Below are positions 1-8,663 of a DNA stretch of 64,000 bases, piece by piece. The position numbers and the translations under genes are program-made. The stretch comes from an uncultured Paracoccaceae bacterium (GTDB lineage Bacteria > Pseudomonadota > Alphaproteobacteria > Rhodobacterales > Rhodobacteraceae), in NCBI GenBank assembly GCA_947496535.1, contig CANMDE010000004.1, forward strand, positions 62,001 to 126,000. The letters run 5' to 3'. How positions within the stretch are numbered: the stretch's first letter is position 1; the number at the start of each line of letters is the position of its first letter. The notes beneath the pieces are model-generated. The model saw nothing but the letters and a program-made list of their open reading frames with translations, searched no databases and was not told the origin of the DNA.

Positions 1-933
1 ACCCACGGCCAAACCATCGACCCAAACAAAGCGCCCGTCATTATCCTTGAGCTTGCGGACAGTGCCTGCGGTCTTGGAGTTCATCACAAACGTCCCATTC
101 GACCGGTACTCGGCACCAAGCGCATAGACCAGATCAACAATCGCATCCGCGCGGGTAATGCCACCAGCAGTACCAGAGGGAACATAGCCAAGATTGCCCC
201 AGTCCCAGACATCATTGTCGACCGTCGGATAGGTCAGCAAACCGGTCGGCTTATCAATGCCATCGCCACTGATGAATGCATTGGCTTCGGATCGGGCAAA
301 CTTGTCGGCGATCCGACCTGCCAGCCAACCCTCGATGTCAAAGGCACTGTCGTCCAGCAACCGCTGCGACGCTTTCGGCAATGCCGACAGTTCGTGCAGC
401 GGAATGGAAATCCGCTCGATCTGCGGTGTATCGGTTTCTGTGATTGTGCTGGCCTCAGTGGCCCAACCCGCACCCATCTCGGAATGGTCAACCAGTACAT
501 CATAAGAGGTCGCGTCGACATTCACGACGTTCGCAATCGCGCGGATCGAAGCCGTCGAAGAAAGGGTGCTCTGGATCGTCTCAGAGGTCTGCGGGTCCAC
601 CAGATACCCACCGTCCGCGGCAATCGTTGTGGCCAGCGCCTTGCCTTCCAGCTCCAACCCACGCAGCGCATCGTCATCGCCAGAGCGCAAATAGGCGGCA
701 AAGGCCTTCTGGTGCGGCGCGTCCTCGGTCGCGGAAGTGGCCAGCGCGGGGCGGGCATTCATCATCGTTTTTCGATCCAGCTTACTCATCCGGTCATCCT
801 GTTTTTGAAGTTTGGCATTCACGCCGTTGGAAAAATCTTTGAAGTCGCTCACGAACCCGGCGATCGCCGCGCTCAATTCCTGGGCAGGAGACACGTCTTC
901 CCCGGCCCGAGACTTCGTCTCAGTCTTGGTCAT
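1..933 (-). CDS. GTA major capsid protein g5 (HK97 fold), partial
   Basis: Minus-strand frame opening at an ATG at 933 and running off the left edge, 311 codons without a stop. It begins MTKTETKSRAGEDVSP, then has a coiled, charged N-terminal scaffold-like region (residues ~15-75). The body carries the HK97 capsid pattern: a GGYLVDPQ segment at the start of the mature domain, LSALPKASQRLLDDS and GDGIDKPTGLL. In HK97-type phages and GTAs this protein forms the head shell after the N-terminal region is removed by the prohead protease, whose gene lies just upstream at 967-1497. The family is usually about 390-400 residues, so roughly 80 residues are missing beyond the window. Identity as GTA g5 rests on the gene order g1-g2-g3-g3.5-g4-g5. 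Confidence 0.93.
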   Translation of the reverse strand, partial: MTKTETKSRAGEDVSPAQELSAAIAGFVSDFKDFSNGVNAKLQKQDDRMSKLDRKTMMNARPALATSATEDAPHQKAFAAYLRSGDDDALRGLELEGKALATTIAADGGYLVDPQTSETIQSTLSSTASIRAIANVVNVDATSYDVLVDHSEMGAGWATEASTITETDTPQIERISIPLHELSALPKASQRLLDDSAFDIEGWLAGRIADKFARSEANAFISGDGIDKPTGLLTYPTVDNDVWDWGNLGYVPSGTAGGITRADAIVDLVYALGAEYRSNGTFVMNSKTAGTVRKLKDNDGRFVWVDGLAVG

Positions 934-966
934 CAATCGATCCTTTGATTGTGGTTTGGCGGAGGG

Positions 967-1497
967 TTAGTCCCGTGCCATCAAACGGCGTGCATCCTGA
1001 AATGCGACAGCCAAGTCGCGCATATGAGCATCGGTCGGGTCGTCCCCCTTGGCTCCCACACGCGCATCAGGAAGCATCGGGAACGTGACGAGCGACACCT
1101 CCCAAAGCTCCAGTTCTGACAAAAGGCGACCGCCCTTGTCATCCTTACGGGCCTTGACGGTGCGATACCCAATAGACAGCCCGTCAATCGCACCAGCCCC
1201 GATCAGCGATGCTGCTTCACGACCCTTTGCCACATCAGTCAGCAAACGCCCTTTGACCCATAAACCCTTGGCATCCTCGCGAACCTCGTCCCAAATGCCA
1301 ATCGGCTGCGCCGGGTCATGTTGCCAAAGCATCTTGATGGAACGGCCCTTGGCAAGCGAGGCTTCATAAGCCCCCTGCTCCACGGTATCACCACCCTGAT
1401 CAGCCTTGCCGAAAAGGGAGGCATAGCCGCTAATGATCGTACCATCGGTGAACGCCACCTCGGCATCCAACTGGCAAAACTTGTGTTCCAAATTCAT
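967..1497 (-). CDS. GTA prohead protease g4 (HK97 family)
   Basis: 176 residues, normal for the family. It matures the capsid by cleaving the N-terminal scaffold of the major capsid protein encoded directly downstream. The expected features are present: an N-terminal SGYASLFGKADQGGD segment, a catalytic-type His in MLWQHDPAQPIG, and the serine motif GLSIGYR with a following ELWEVSLVTFPM strand, as in the HK97 prohead protease family (herpesvirus-protease-like fold). The start overlaps the stop of the preceding small gene by 4 bases (ATGA), indicating translational coupling inside the GTA operon. The start MNLEHKF was chosen because of this coupling. Confidence 0.92.
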   Translation of the reverse strand: MNLEHKFCQLDAEVAFTDGTIISGYASLFGKADQGGDTVEQGAYEASLAKGRSIKMLWQHDPAQPIGIWDEVREDAKGLWVKGRLLTDVAKGREAASLIGAGAIDGLSIGYRTVKARKDDKGGRLLSELELWEVSLVTFPMLPDARVGAKGDDPTDAHMRDLAVAFQDARRLMARD

Positions 1498-1706
1498 AGC
1501 GTTCTCCCGCTCAGGGCTTTTACAATTTCGAAAATCAACAAACCCGCGCAGCCGCTTACAATCAGCCAGACCTGCCAGGCCAGCCGTCCAACCATCCGCT
1601 CAATCCGGCCAAGGCGGACATCTACCTGCGCAAACCAGAAGTCGGACACGGGCGGCTGCGTCACCTGCCGCGGTCGTCCCTGCATGTCGACGATCTTGTT
1701 ATCCAT
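1494..1706 (-). CDS. GTA small membrane protein g3.5
   Basis: 70 residues from the ATG at 1706 (MDNKIVDMQGRPRQ). This start was preferred over an in-frame ATG at 1754 because it overlaps the portal stop by only 8 bases. The second half contains one hydrophobic segment (QVWLIVSGCAGLLIFEIV, ~residues 43-60) that looks like a single membrane helix. It sits between the portal gene and the prohead protease, where R. capsulatus GTA also has an extra small ORF usually called g3.5. No catalytic motif is visible and the function is unknown. It could be a small holin-like or assembly protein, but that is speculation. Confidence 0.75.
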   Translation of the reverse strand: MDNKIVDMQGRPRQVTQPPVSDFWFAQVDVRLGRIERMVGRLAWQVWLIVSGCAGLLIFEIVKALSGRTL

Positions 1707-2877
1707 CGCCGACCTCCAAAGCAGGTAGGCCCAGAAGCGACCGTTTTTCGGCATCCGTCAGGAAATCCGCCTCACTGACCCGCCGCCACTGCGCATCTCG
1801 CTCCGCCGACGGTGCGGGTATCTGGTCAAGATCAGGCTTCAATTCGACAGGGTCACCGGTAAAATCCGACAACCACTCCGCAATCGCGCTCATCACCCTT
1901 GCTGCCAGTGGCAATACCGTCAGACGATAAAACGCGCGGTTCGCCTCCTGATAATTCGCATAAGTCGCATCGCCGGGAATGCCCAGCAACATCGGCGGCA
2001 CACCAAACGCTATCGCTATCTCCCGTGCGGCGGCCTCCTTGGTCTTCTGGAATTCCATATCCGAGGGCGAGAAACCCATCGGCTTCCAATCAAGCCCACC
2101 TTCCAGCAACATCGGACGGCCCGCATTCCTGGCCCCCTGATGTTGCGTTTCCATCTCGCCCAACAACCGATCATACTGATCAGCCGACAACGACGCCTGC
2201 CCATCCGCACCGCGATACACAATCGCACCAGAGGGTCGGGCCGCATTGTCCAACAACGCCTTGGACCAGCGCGAAGCCGCATTATGCACATCAATCGCGG
2301 CAGCTGCGGCTTGCAAAGCCGAGAAACCATAATGATCATCTTGCGGATGAAAGCTCTTGATATGGCAAATCGGGCTCAGGCCGGGTGCCACATCAAACCG
2401 ATGCTTGCGGCCATTCACGTTGTACTCATACGCCGCTGGCCAACCATCGGCACCAGGAACAATCGCCATCCGGTCAGAGCGCAAAACATGCATCTCCACC
2501 GGCAGCGCCTCATCGGCCACAGCTTCCAGATAACCGTTCCCGGTCAACAAAACCTGACCAAACAAAGCCTCCAGCAACTCCGCCCGACCCTGCCCCGCAT
2601 TGGGTCGCGCCAACAACGCTTGCACCGGATGGGTATCGTATCGCCGCTCCGCGTCCTGCGCGACAACCGGCAGGGCCGCAGCGGCCTCGGCAATCAGCTT
2701 GACCGCGCGAAACCCAATCGGATTGCCTGTAAACCCTGCCCGCGTCAGCGAAACAGTATCGCGCGGGGACCAGGCCACACGACCGGCACCGGACATCGCC
2801 AACACGCGCCCAGTGGCCGAGGCTTTCACCTCTACCGGGGCCTCGTCTGGCTTCGCACGGTTCAAAAATTCAAACAT
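1699..2877 (-). CDS. GTA portal protein g3 (HK97 portal family)
   Basis: 392 residues from ATG 2877, preceded by a clear AAGGAG ribosome binding site 6 bases upstream; an upstream in-frame ATG at 2931 has no such site. The portal ring is the head vertex through which DNA enters and leaves. Family signatures visible include WSPRDTVSLTRAGFTGNPIGFRAVKLIAEA near residue 35, the LLTGNGYLEAV strand, FHPQDDHYGFSALQAA near the middle, and the C-terminal AIAFGVPPMLLGIPGDATYANYQEA segment typical of HK97 portals. It lies between terminase (upstream) and protease/capsid (downstream), the conserved head-module order. Confidence 0.94.
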   Translation of the reverse strand: MFEFLNRAKPDEAPVEVKASATGRVLAMSGAGRVAWSPRDTVSLTRAGFTGNPIGFRAVKLIAEAAAALPVVAQDAERRYDTHPVQALLARPNAGQGRAELLEALFGQVLLTGNGYLEAVADEALPVEMHVLRSDRMAIVPGADGWPAAYEYNVNGRKHRFDVAPGLSPICHIKSFHPQDDHYGFSALQAAAAAIDVHNAASRWSKALLDNAARPSGAIVYRGADGQASLSADQYDRLLGEMETQHQGARNAGRPMLLEGGLDWKPMGFSPSDMEFQKTKEAAAREIAIAFGVPPMLLGIPGDATYANYQEANRAFYRLTVLPLAARVMSAIAEWLSDFTGDPVELKPDLDQIPAPSAERDAQWRRVSEADFLTDAEKRSLLGLPALEVGDG

Positions 2878-2987
2878 CCAAAACTCCTTGGGGCCGGTCG
2901 GTTGTGACCGTCTGTGATCCACGAAAGACAATTTGCATCGAATTGATTACGAAGCCGGAACACCTGCGCACGGTGCCCCAGCAACGG

Positions 2988-4373
2988 TTAGCCAAGCCCA
3001 CGTATCTTGGGGTTTCGCCACTTTGCCGCAGGTTCGATCATCAGATCATGCAAAGCCCAAACCAGTGCATCAACGCGGTCGGGTGATCCCTTGCCTTCGA
3101 ATCCCTGCACACTCATCTGGCACATCTGATCCTCCAATGGGCCAAGCCCTCGCGCATGAAACACGCGCCCCTGTTCATACAAAGCCGCCACAGGTTCTGC
3201 CCGCGCGACCTTTCCCTTAGAGGCATGGACGGACCGATAAGCGACCAAAGGGTCAATCTGCCGCAAAACAGCCTCGACCATATCACCGCCCTGATTGACC
3301 TCCGCCACCAGCCGGTCGGCCCCATGCCGCTCCATCGCAGCAATCGCCGCCTTTGCCCAATCCGTTGGACGGGCCGCTGAGACCGAGGCATCTTCGATCA
3401 CATAGGCCTGCCATTCATGCACCGGGCCATCCATGATCACCCCAGCCACCACAATCCCGCATTCATCTGATCCCGCATGCGACGTCCCCGGCGGATCAAT
3501 CGCCACGACGACGCGATGCAGGTCCGGTAAATCCGCCTTCTGCAAAGCCACAAACTGGCCATGTGACCACATCGCCCCTTCGACATCATCCAGCATTACG
3601 CCTTCGATCTCTTCACGGCCTAACCGTGTCCCTCCATATCTGCTTTCGATCTCGGCCAGAAAGCTATCTGCGAGATTGGCGCGATTGGCATGGGTCGGGG
3701 CGTGGGTGACGACAGTACTGGGGCGCTTCAACAACTGCTGCAATGCCGGAACACGGCGCGGGGTGGTCGTGACGCACGCTCGCGGGTCATCACCCAGACG
3801 CAAACAAAACTGCACCATGTCCCAGACATCACCGGCCCTTCGCCATTTGCCCAGCTCATCGGCCCAGACTGCATCAAACTGCGGCCCTCGCAGGCTTTCG
3901 GGGTCATGCGCCGAAAACAGTTGCGCGCTGACCCCGTTGGGCCAGACCAACATATGGCGACCCGGCACCCATCGCGGGCGTGCATTGTCCGGGCAAACGG
4001 CCAGAATTCCGCTTTCGCCAAAAACCATAACCTCGCGGGCTTGCTCGAACGTTTCGCCAATCAGTGCTATCCGGGGTGGACGCTCCGGGATCGGGCGTTC
4101 GGCAATGCCTCGAACCCATTCTGAACCCGCTCTGGTCTTACCAGCACCCCGGCCTCCCAAAATGACCCAGGTGCGCCAGTTCCCATCGGGGGGAACCTGA
4201 TGTGGCAACGCCCAGAACTCGAACATGAACGGCAGCGCAGCCAGTTCCGCCGCGGTTAACTCATCAAGAAACTGTATCTGTTCCGATCGCGGCGCGGATG
4301 CGATCAATCTTGCGCCCGAGATCAATGCGGATTTGTTCAAGCTCTGCGTCGCTAAGGGTCTGTTGCGGTCCAT
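2988..4373 (-). CDS. GTA large terminase g2
   Basis: DNA-packaging motor: an ATPase plus a nuclease domain, which in GTAs packages random host DNA head-full by head-full. The ATPase has a Walker A GGRGAGKT about 60 residues in, a Walker B FDAVWADELGKW, and a TTTPRR coupling motif. The C-terminal RNase H-like nuclease shows VVVAIDPPG, AEVNQGGDMV and DRVDALVWALHDL. The start is uncertain: ATG 4373 overlaps g1 by 110 bases, while in-frame TTG codons at 4340, 4325 or 4307 would reduce the overlap and fit the short N-terminus of relatives. A longer frame to 4583 is judged a shadow of g1. Confidence 0.92.
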   Translation of the reverse strand: MDRNRPLATQSLNKSALISGARLIASAPRSEQIQFLDELTAAELAALPFMFEFWALPHQVPPDGNWRTWVILGGRGAGKTRAGSEWVRGIAERPIPERPPRIALIGETFEQAREVMVFGESGILAVCPDNARPRWVPGRHMLVWPNGVSAQLFSAHDPESLRGPQFDAVWADELGKWRRAGDVWDMVQFCLRLGDDPRACVTTTPRRVPALQQLLKRPSTVVTHAPTHANRANLADSFLAEIESRYGGTRLGREEIEGVMLDDVEGAMWSHGQFVALQKADLPDLHRVVVAIDPPGTSHAGSDECGIVVAGVIMDGPVHEWQAYVIEDASVSAARPTDWAKAAIAAMERHGADRLVAEVNQGGDMVEAVLRQIDPLVAYRSVHASKGKVARAEPVAALYEQGRVFHARGLGPLEDQMCQMSVQGFEGKGSPDRVDALVWALHDLMIEPAAKWRNPKIRGLG

Positions 4374-4599
4374 TTTTCCCAAGAAACGTCTCCTCAGCGG
4401 CCGAAAGGCTTTGATGTAAAATATGCAGGTTGTGAAGTTTTTCCGTGACAATCTCTGCCGACGACAGCTTTTGAAGACCGACATCCTCGATCGTTCTTTC
4501 CAACTGATGCCGGGCGGTCTCGAAAATACGGGCAATTTCCGCGACACGCTCTGTCGCGGTTTTGGGATGAAAAGCATCCCCATCTGGGTCTGTGCTCAT
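4264..4599 (-). CDS. GTA g1 small terminase-like protein
   Basis: 111 residues, highly charged and mainly helical (repeated E/R/L pattern, e.g. AEIARIFETARHQLERTIE). It is the first gene of the GTA run, directly upstream of and overlapping the large terminase, the position of g1 in R. capsulatus GTA, which encodes the small terminase (DNA-recognition) subunit. No classical HTH is visible, as is usual for g1. The call is mainly positional. The run ends here: the next gene (mltG) belongs to the fatty acid cluster, and about 170 bases separate them without a recognisable terminator. Confidence 0.78.
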   Translation of the reverse strand: MSTDPDGDAFHPKTATERVAEIARIFETARHQLERTIEDVGLQKLSSAEIVTEKLHNLHILHQSLSAAEETFLGKNGPQQTLSDAELEQIRIDLGRKIDRIRAAIGTDTVS

Positions 4600-4772
4600 A
4601 AAAGTTTGGCCTGTAACTGACTTCCGTTACGACCGAGAGGTACAGGGCAGACACATCGTCACAACCATACCTTCTAGCATCCCCATTGCTAGCGCATCAG
4701 GGGCCAAAAGTCAACAAAACTGCAGCGCCCAAGCGAGCGATGCAATCACAAAATATTAATATTTACAAAGTC

Positions 4773-5936
4773 TTACCCGTCGCTCTGTTCGGCACGCTCC
4801 GCCTCGATCTCGCGCCAGCGGGCCACGTTACTATTGTGATCTTCAAGATTGGTGGCAAAGGCGTGGCCACCGGTACCATCAGCAACGAAAAAGATATAAT
4901 CCGTCGTGTCCGGGTCCAATGCAGCCTCAATACTGGCCCGGCCGGGATTGGCAATCGGGGTCGGTGGCAGCCCTTCAATAACATAGGTGTTCCACGGCGT
5001 GTTGCTGCGTAATTCGCTCTGGCGCAGACCACGGCCCAACACACCTTCCCCTTCGGTAAGGCCATAGATAACCGTCGGGTCCGTTTGCAACTTCATCCCG
5101 CGATTCAGTCGATTAATGAAAACGCTGGATACCTGACGACGCTCACCAGCAATGCCGGTCTCTTTTTCAATGATGCTGGCAAGAACCAAAGCCTCTTCCG
5201 GGGAAGAAATCGGCAAGCCATCCACCCTGTTTTCCCACGCCTCGGCCAGGAAATTCGCCTGCCTTGTCGTCATGGTCTCGATAATGGATGACACGGCCTG
5301 ACCGGGGGTAAAACCATAGCTGTCCGGTGCCAAAGACCCTTCGGCGGGCAGTTCTTCTACATCATCCAGAAACAGGTCAATCGCGCCCATGGCGTTGACA
5401 GCCTGCCAGCTCGTCACACCTTCGGCCAGGATCAACCGATAAAGCGTATCTTCAGCCTCACGAACCTCGTTATAGACATCCGGCAATTCAGCCCCTGTCG
5501 GATCGAAAGTAGCAAGTTCGACATACACATTCGTTGCCGGATCAAGCTCTCTGATCTGCACTGTCGCTCTTGCGACACCAATCCTGTAAAGCAGTTCGGT
5601 CCCACAGGTATTGCGACCGCCCCGTGTAACAACATCAACAATTTCTTCCATCGAAGCAGCAGCAGGAACCAAAAAGCTACCAGCTTTCAAATCGCCCGCC
5701 TTATCCGCATAGTCGGCGCCCATGCGGAAAATCATCGCGGAAGAAATGGCACCCTGTTCAGTCAGGCTGTCGGTCACGCTGCTAAAGCTGGACCCCGATG
5801 GAACCTGCAAACAGATGGCCTGCTCAAGCGGGCCGACAGCGGTGTATTGTTTCTGGGTCCAGCCAACAATACCGGCCAACAAAAACAAGATAACAACAAT
5901 GATGCTCAGCGCATTCGCCGCCACATGGCGCCACAT
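4773..5936 (-). CDS. mltG: Endolytic murein transglycosylase MltG (YceG-like)
   Basis: 387 residues. MltG is an inner-membrane enzyme that cuts nascent glycan strands and terminates peptidoglycan polymerisation. Residues ~9-26 form one membrane helix (SIIVVILFLLAGIVGW). A LysM-like region follows (CLQVPSGSSFSSVTDSL, ~42-58). The catalytic domain has ASIIEKETG with the expected catalytic Glu at residue 257, then QTDPTVIYGL and NTPWNTYVIEGLPPTPIANPG, all family hallmarks. Its ATG shares one base with the fabF stop (TGATG), so it is translated as the last gene of the fatty acid operon, a common arrangement in alphaproteobacteria that ties lipid and wall synthesis together. Confidence 0.95.
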   Translation of the reverse strand: MWRHVAANALSIIVVILFLLAGIVGWTQKQYTAVGPLEQAICLQVPSGSSFSSVTDSLTEQGAISSAMIFRMGADYADKAGDLKAGSFLVPAAASMEEIVDVVTRGGRNTCGTELLYRIGVARATVQIRELDPATNVYVELATFDPTGAELPDVYNEVREAEDTLYRLILAEGVTSWQAVNAMGAIDLFLDDVEELPAEGSLAPDSYGFTPGQAVSSIIETMTTRQANFLAEAWENRVDGLPISSPEEALVLASIIEKETGIAGERRQVSSVFINRLNRGMKLQTDPTVIYGLTEGEGVLGRGLRQSELRSNTPWNTYVIEGLPPTPIANPGRASIEAALDPDTTDYIFFVADGTGGHAFATNLEDHNSNVARWREIEAERAEQSDG

Positions 5937-7198
5937 CAGTCAGCCTTCCCGAAAATCACGCTCGCATTGGTGCCACCGAAACCGAATGAGTTCGACAGGG
6001 CGATGTTGATCTCACGCTCGCGTTTCGTGTTGGGGCACAAATCTACAGTCGTCTGGGTGGCGACAGTATCAAGGTTTATAGTTGGCGGAGCAACCTGATC
6101 GCGGATCGCAAGAATAGAGAATATCGCTTCAATCGCACCCGCAGCCCCCAATAGGTGTCCGGTAGCTGACTTGGTCGAGGACATTGTCAACTTGGCGGCG
6201 GCGTCTTCCCCCATCAAGCGTTCAACGGCGGACAGCTCAATAGTGTCGGCCATCGTCGATGTGCCATGGGCATTGACGTAGTCAATCTGGCTCGGCTCGA
6301 TCCCGGCATTCCGACAGGCCGCCCGCATTGCGCGTTCCGCACCTTCATGATCTGGTGGAGGTGCCGTGATGTGATGTGCATCACCACTCAAGCCATAACC
6401 AAGCACCTCCGCATATATTTTCGCTCCGCGGGCCTTGGCATGTTCGTACTCTTCCAGCACGACAATCCCCGCGCCCTCACCCATGACAAAGCCGTCACGG
6501 TCAGCGTCCCAAGGACGGCTCGCCTTTTGCGGATCGTCATTATACTTCGTGCTCAGCGCTTTGCAGGCGTTAAAGCCGGCGATACCAATCTCGCAAATCG
6601 CCGCCTCGGCACCCCCTGCAACTATCACATCGGCATCGCCATGCTGAATCAGCCGTGAGGCATCTCCAATTGCGTGGGCACCAGTAGAACAGGCCGTGAC
6701 AACGGCGTGATTGGGGCCTTTGAAACCATAACGGATGGACACTTGACCTGAAATCAGGTTGATCAACGCCCCCGGCACAAAGAAAGGTGACACGCGGCGC
6801 GGTCCCTTTTCCTTCATCAACAGGGTCGTATTGGCAATGGAATTCAGGCCACCAATGCCCGACCCTATCAAGACGCCAGTCCGTTCCAGACTTTCCTGAT
6901 CCGTCGGGGTCCAACCGGCATCTTCAACCGCTTGCTGAGCGGCAGCCATACCATAAAGGATGAACGTATCGACCTTACGCTGCTCCTTTGGTTCCATGTA
7001 AGTATCAGGATTGAACGTGCCGTCAGAGCCATCGCCGCGTGGCACTTCACAGGCATAAGTGGTGGCAAGACCGCTCGCATCAAAACCGGAAATGGTCCCC
7101 GCACCTGACTGGCCATCAAGAATGCGACTCCACGACTGATCGACACCATCTGCCAAGGGGGTCACAAGCCCCAAGCCTGTCACAACAACACGACGCAT
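5936..7198 (-). CDS. fabF: 3-oxoacyl-ACP synthase II (FabF)
   Basis: 420 residues. Beta-ketoacyl-ACP synthase II condenses malonyl-ACP with the growing acyl-ACP in the cytoplasm. The Cys-His-His triad is complete: Cys170 in TACSTGAHAIG, His311 in NAHGTST and His348 in SATGHLLGAAG. The glycine-rich GFGGTNAS tail is also present. Transcribed with mltG (1-base overlap) downstream; acpP lies 274 bases upstream with its own terminator between them, so fabF may have its own promoter or depend on readthrough. Start MRRVVVTGLGLVTP matches the family. Confidence 0.97.
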   Translation of the reverse strand: MRRVVVTGLGLVTPLADGVDQSWSRILDGQSGAGTISGFDASGLATTYACEVPRGDGSDGTFNPDTYMEPKEQRKVDTFILYGMAAAQQAVEDAGWTPTDQESLERTGVLIGSGIGGLNSIANTTLLMKEKGPRRVSPFFVPGALINLISGQVSIRYGFKGPNHAVVTACSTGAHAIGDASRLIQHGDADVIVAGGAEAAICEIGIAGFNACKALSTKYNDDPQKASRPWDADRDGFVMGEGAGIVVLEEYEHAKARGAKIYAEVLGYGLSGDAHHITAPPPDHEGAERAMRAACRNAGIEPSQIDYVNAHGTSTMADTIELSAVERLMGEDAAAKLTMSSTKSATGHLLGAAGAIEAIFSILAIRDQVAPPTINLDTVATQTTVDLCPNTKREREINIALSNSFGFGGTNASVIFGKAD

Positions 7199-7420
7199 AT
7201 TCTGCCCTCACCTCTTGGCGTATTTGCCTATCGTATTACCCCACACTGCCCAACAGGGGCAAGGGCACGCCGCAAATCAACGAAACTGGTAGAGTACAAG
7301 ACTTCACAACGACTTAAGCCAACAAAGCGGCGAAGATCACAACTTGCAATAATGCTCATTTACTGGATTTGCGGTAGGATGGATGCAAGCACGGCCCCAC
7401 AACCACATACAGCCCAAACA

Positions 7421-7448
7421 ACAAAAAACGGCACCCAAAGGCGCCGTT
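7421..7448 (-). terminator. Rho-independent terminator after acpP
   Basis: On the minus strand an 8-9 bp stem (AACGGCGCC / GGTGCCGTT, one G-T wobble; 7427-7448 on the plus strand) with a 4-base loop is followed by a run of six T. It lies 25 bases past the acpP stop, so it likely trims acpP transcripts and partly uncouples the very abundant ACP message from fabF-mltG. Confidence 0.85.
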
Positions 7449-7472
7449 CTGAAACACAAAAAAGTAAGGGAC

Positions 7473-7706
7473 TTACTGTGCGCCTTTGATGAATTTTACC
7501 GCGTCACCAAAAGTCTGGATGGTTTCGGCTGCATCGTCAGGAATTTCGATACCGAACTCTTCTTCGAACGCCATAACCAGCTCAACAGTATCAAGGCTGT
7601 CTGCACCCAAATCGTCAATGAAAGACGCGGATTCAGTTACCTTGTCTTCTTCCACACTCAGATGTTCCACAACAATCTTGCGGACGCGGTCAGCAACGTC
7701 GCTCAT
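7473..7706 (-). CDS. acpP: Acyl carrier protein
   Basis: 77 residues, acidic, the standard size. Carries acyl intermediates on a 4'-phosphopantetheine attached to Ser37 in the DSL motif ([17 protein letters not shown], residues 35-51). Preceded by a GAGGAAT ribosome binding site 5 bases before the ATG. It sits between fabG and fabF as in most proteobacteria. A small GC hairpin lies about 21 bases upstream of the start (see separate entry), and its own terminator lies downstream. Confidence 0.98.
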   Translation of the reverse strand: MSDVADRVRKIVVEHLSVEEDKVTESASFIDDLGADSLDTVELVMAFEEEFGIEIPDDAAETIQTFGDAVKFIKGAQ

Positions 7707-7727
7707 ATCAATTCCTCATGTCTTTCC

Positions 7728-7738
7728 GGGCTTCGCCC
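7728..7738 (-). promoter_or_regulatory. Small hairpin in the acpP leader
   Basis: GGGC-GAA-GCCC hairpin on the minus strand, 21 bases before the acpP start and just upstream of its ribosome binding site, preceded by six A. Read on the plus strand it resembles a short terminator (GGGCTTCGCCC then six T), but no plus-strand gene precedes it. It could stabilise the acpP mRNA 5' end or be chance; low confidence. Confidence 0.3.
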
Positions 7739-7912
7739 TTTTTTAAGTCTAGGCTCGCGCCCGTCTCGTCGGTCCCCCATCAAATGGGATGAGACCAGTT
7801 CGCCCAGACACATTGGACGTAACGTCCCATGTCCCTCTCGGCAATTCTGCGTGGCCTATAGCAGAGAATTCCGCCAAGGCAAACGATTTAGCGCACCGCA
7901 CTGTGATCGCTA

Positions 7913-8650
7913 TCATAACATGGCCATACCACCATTCACATGCAAGGTGGTTCCTGTGACATAGGCCGCTTCCGGGCTGGCCAGGTACAAGACAGCAGCA
8001 GCAATTTCACCCGCCTCGCCCATCCGTGCAGCTGGAATTTGTCCCAGAATCCCGGCCTTTTGATCATCGGTCAGCTTCTCAGTCATCGCAGTGGTGATAA
8101 AGCCCGGCGCGACGCAATTTACGGTAATACCGCGGCTGGCCACCTCATAGGCAATCGATTTGGACATACCAACCATGCCGGCTTTTGAAGCCGCATAATT
8201 GGCCTGCCCCGGATTGCCCGTGGCGCCAACAACCGACGATATATTTACGATCCGCCCCCAACGGGCTTTCATCATTCCGCGAATGACACCTTTGCAAAGG
8301 CGCATGGTCGAGGTCAGATTGACATTCAAAACATCCGCCCACTCCTCGTTAGACATCCGCATGAACAGATTATCGCGGGTGATCCCGGCATTATTGACCA
8401 GAATATCAACCGACCCCATCGCATCAGCCGCTTCTTTAGGCAAAGCCGCAACCGCGTCGGCATCCGAAAGATTACATGGCAAAACATGAGTCCGATCACC
8501 CAATTCAGCCGCCAACGCCTGCAGCGGCTCCAGACGTGTCCCCGATAAGGCCACTGTGGCACCTGCATCATGCAGCGCCTTTGCAATCGCGCCGCCAATC
8601 CCACCGGATGCACCAGTTACAAGCGCATTCTTTCCTTCTAAGTCAAACAT
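7913..8650 (-). CDS. fabG: 3-oxoacyl-ACP reductase (FabG)
   Basis: 245 residues. NADPH-dependent reduction of 3-ketoacyl-ACP. Short-chain dehydrogenase fold: cofactor motif TGASGGIGGAIA at residues 12-23, NNAG at 86-89, and catalytic Ser138, Tyr152 and Lys156 (YAASK). C-terminal YVTGTTLHVNGGMAM is typical of FabG. It begins 13 bases after the fabD stop, so fabD-fabG are cotranscribed. About 200 bases separate it from acpP, containing a near-perfect palindrome (7812-7830) but no gene. Confidence 0.97.
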   Translation of the reverse strand: MFDLEGKNALVTGASGGIGGAIAKALHDAGATVALSGTRLEPLQALAAELGDRTHVLPCNLSDADAVAALPKEAADAMGSVDILVNNAGITRDNLFMRMSNEEWADVLNVNLTSTMRLCKGVIRGMMKARWGRIVNISSVVGATGNPGQANYAASKAGMVGMSKSIAYEVASRGITVNCVAPGFITTAMTEKLTDDQKAGILGQIPAARMGEAGEIAAAVLYLASPEAAYVTGTTLHVNGGMAML

Positions 8651-8663
8651 ATATCGCCCTATC

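Noticed and set aside
3433..4200. Long plus-strand frame opposite the terminase
   Set aside because: Shadow of the well-supported GTA large terminase; its translation has no protein-like pattern.
1..4599. Active prophage
   Set aside because: No integrase, repressor, lysis or att site is seen; gene order and sizes match a GTA.
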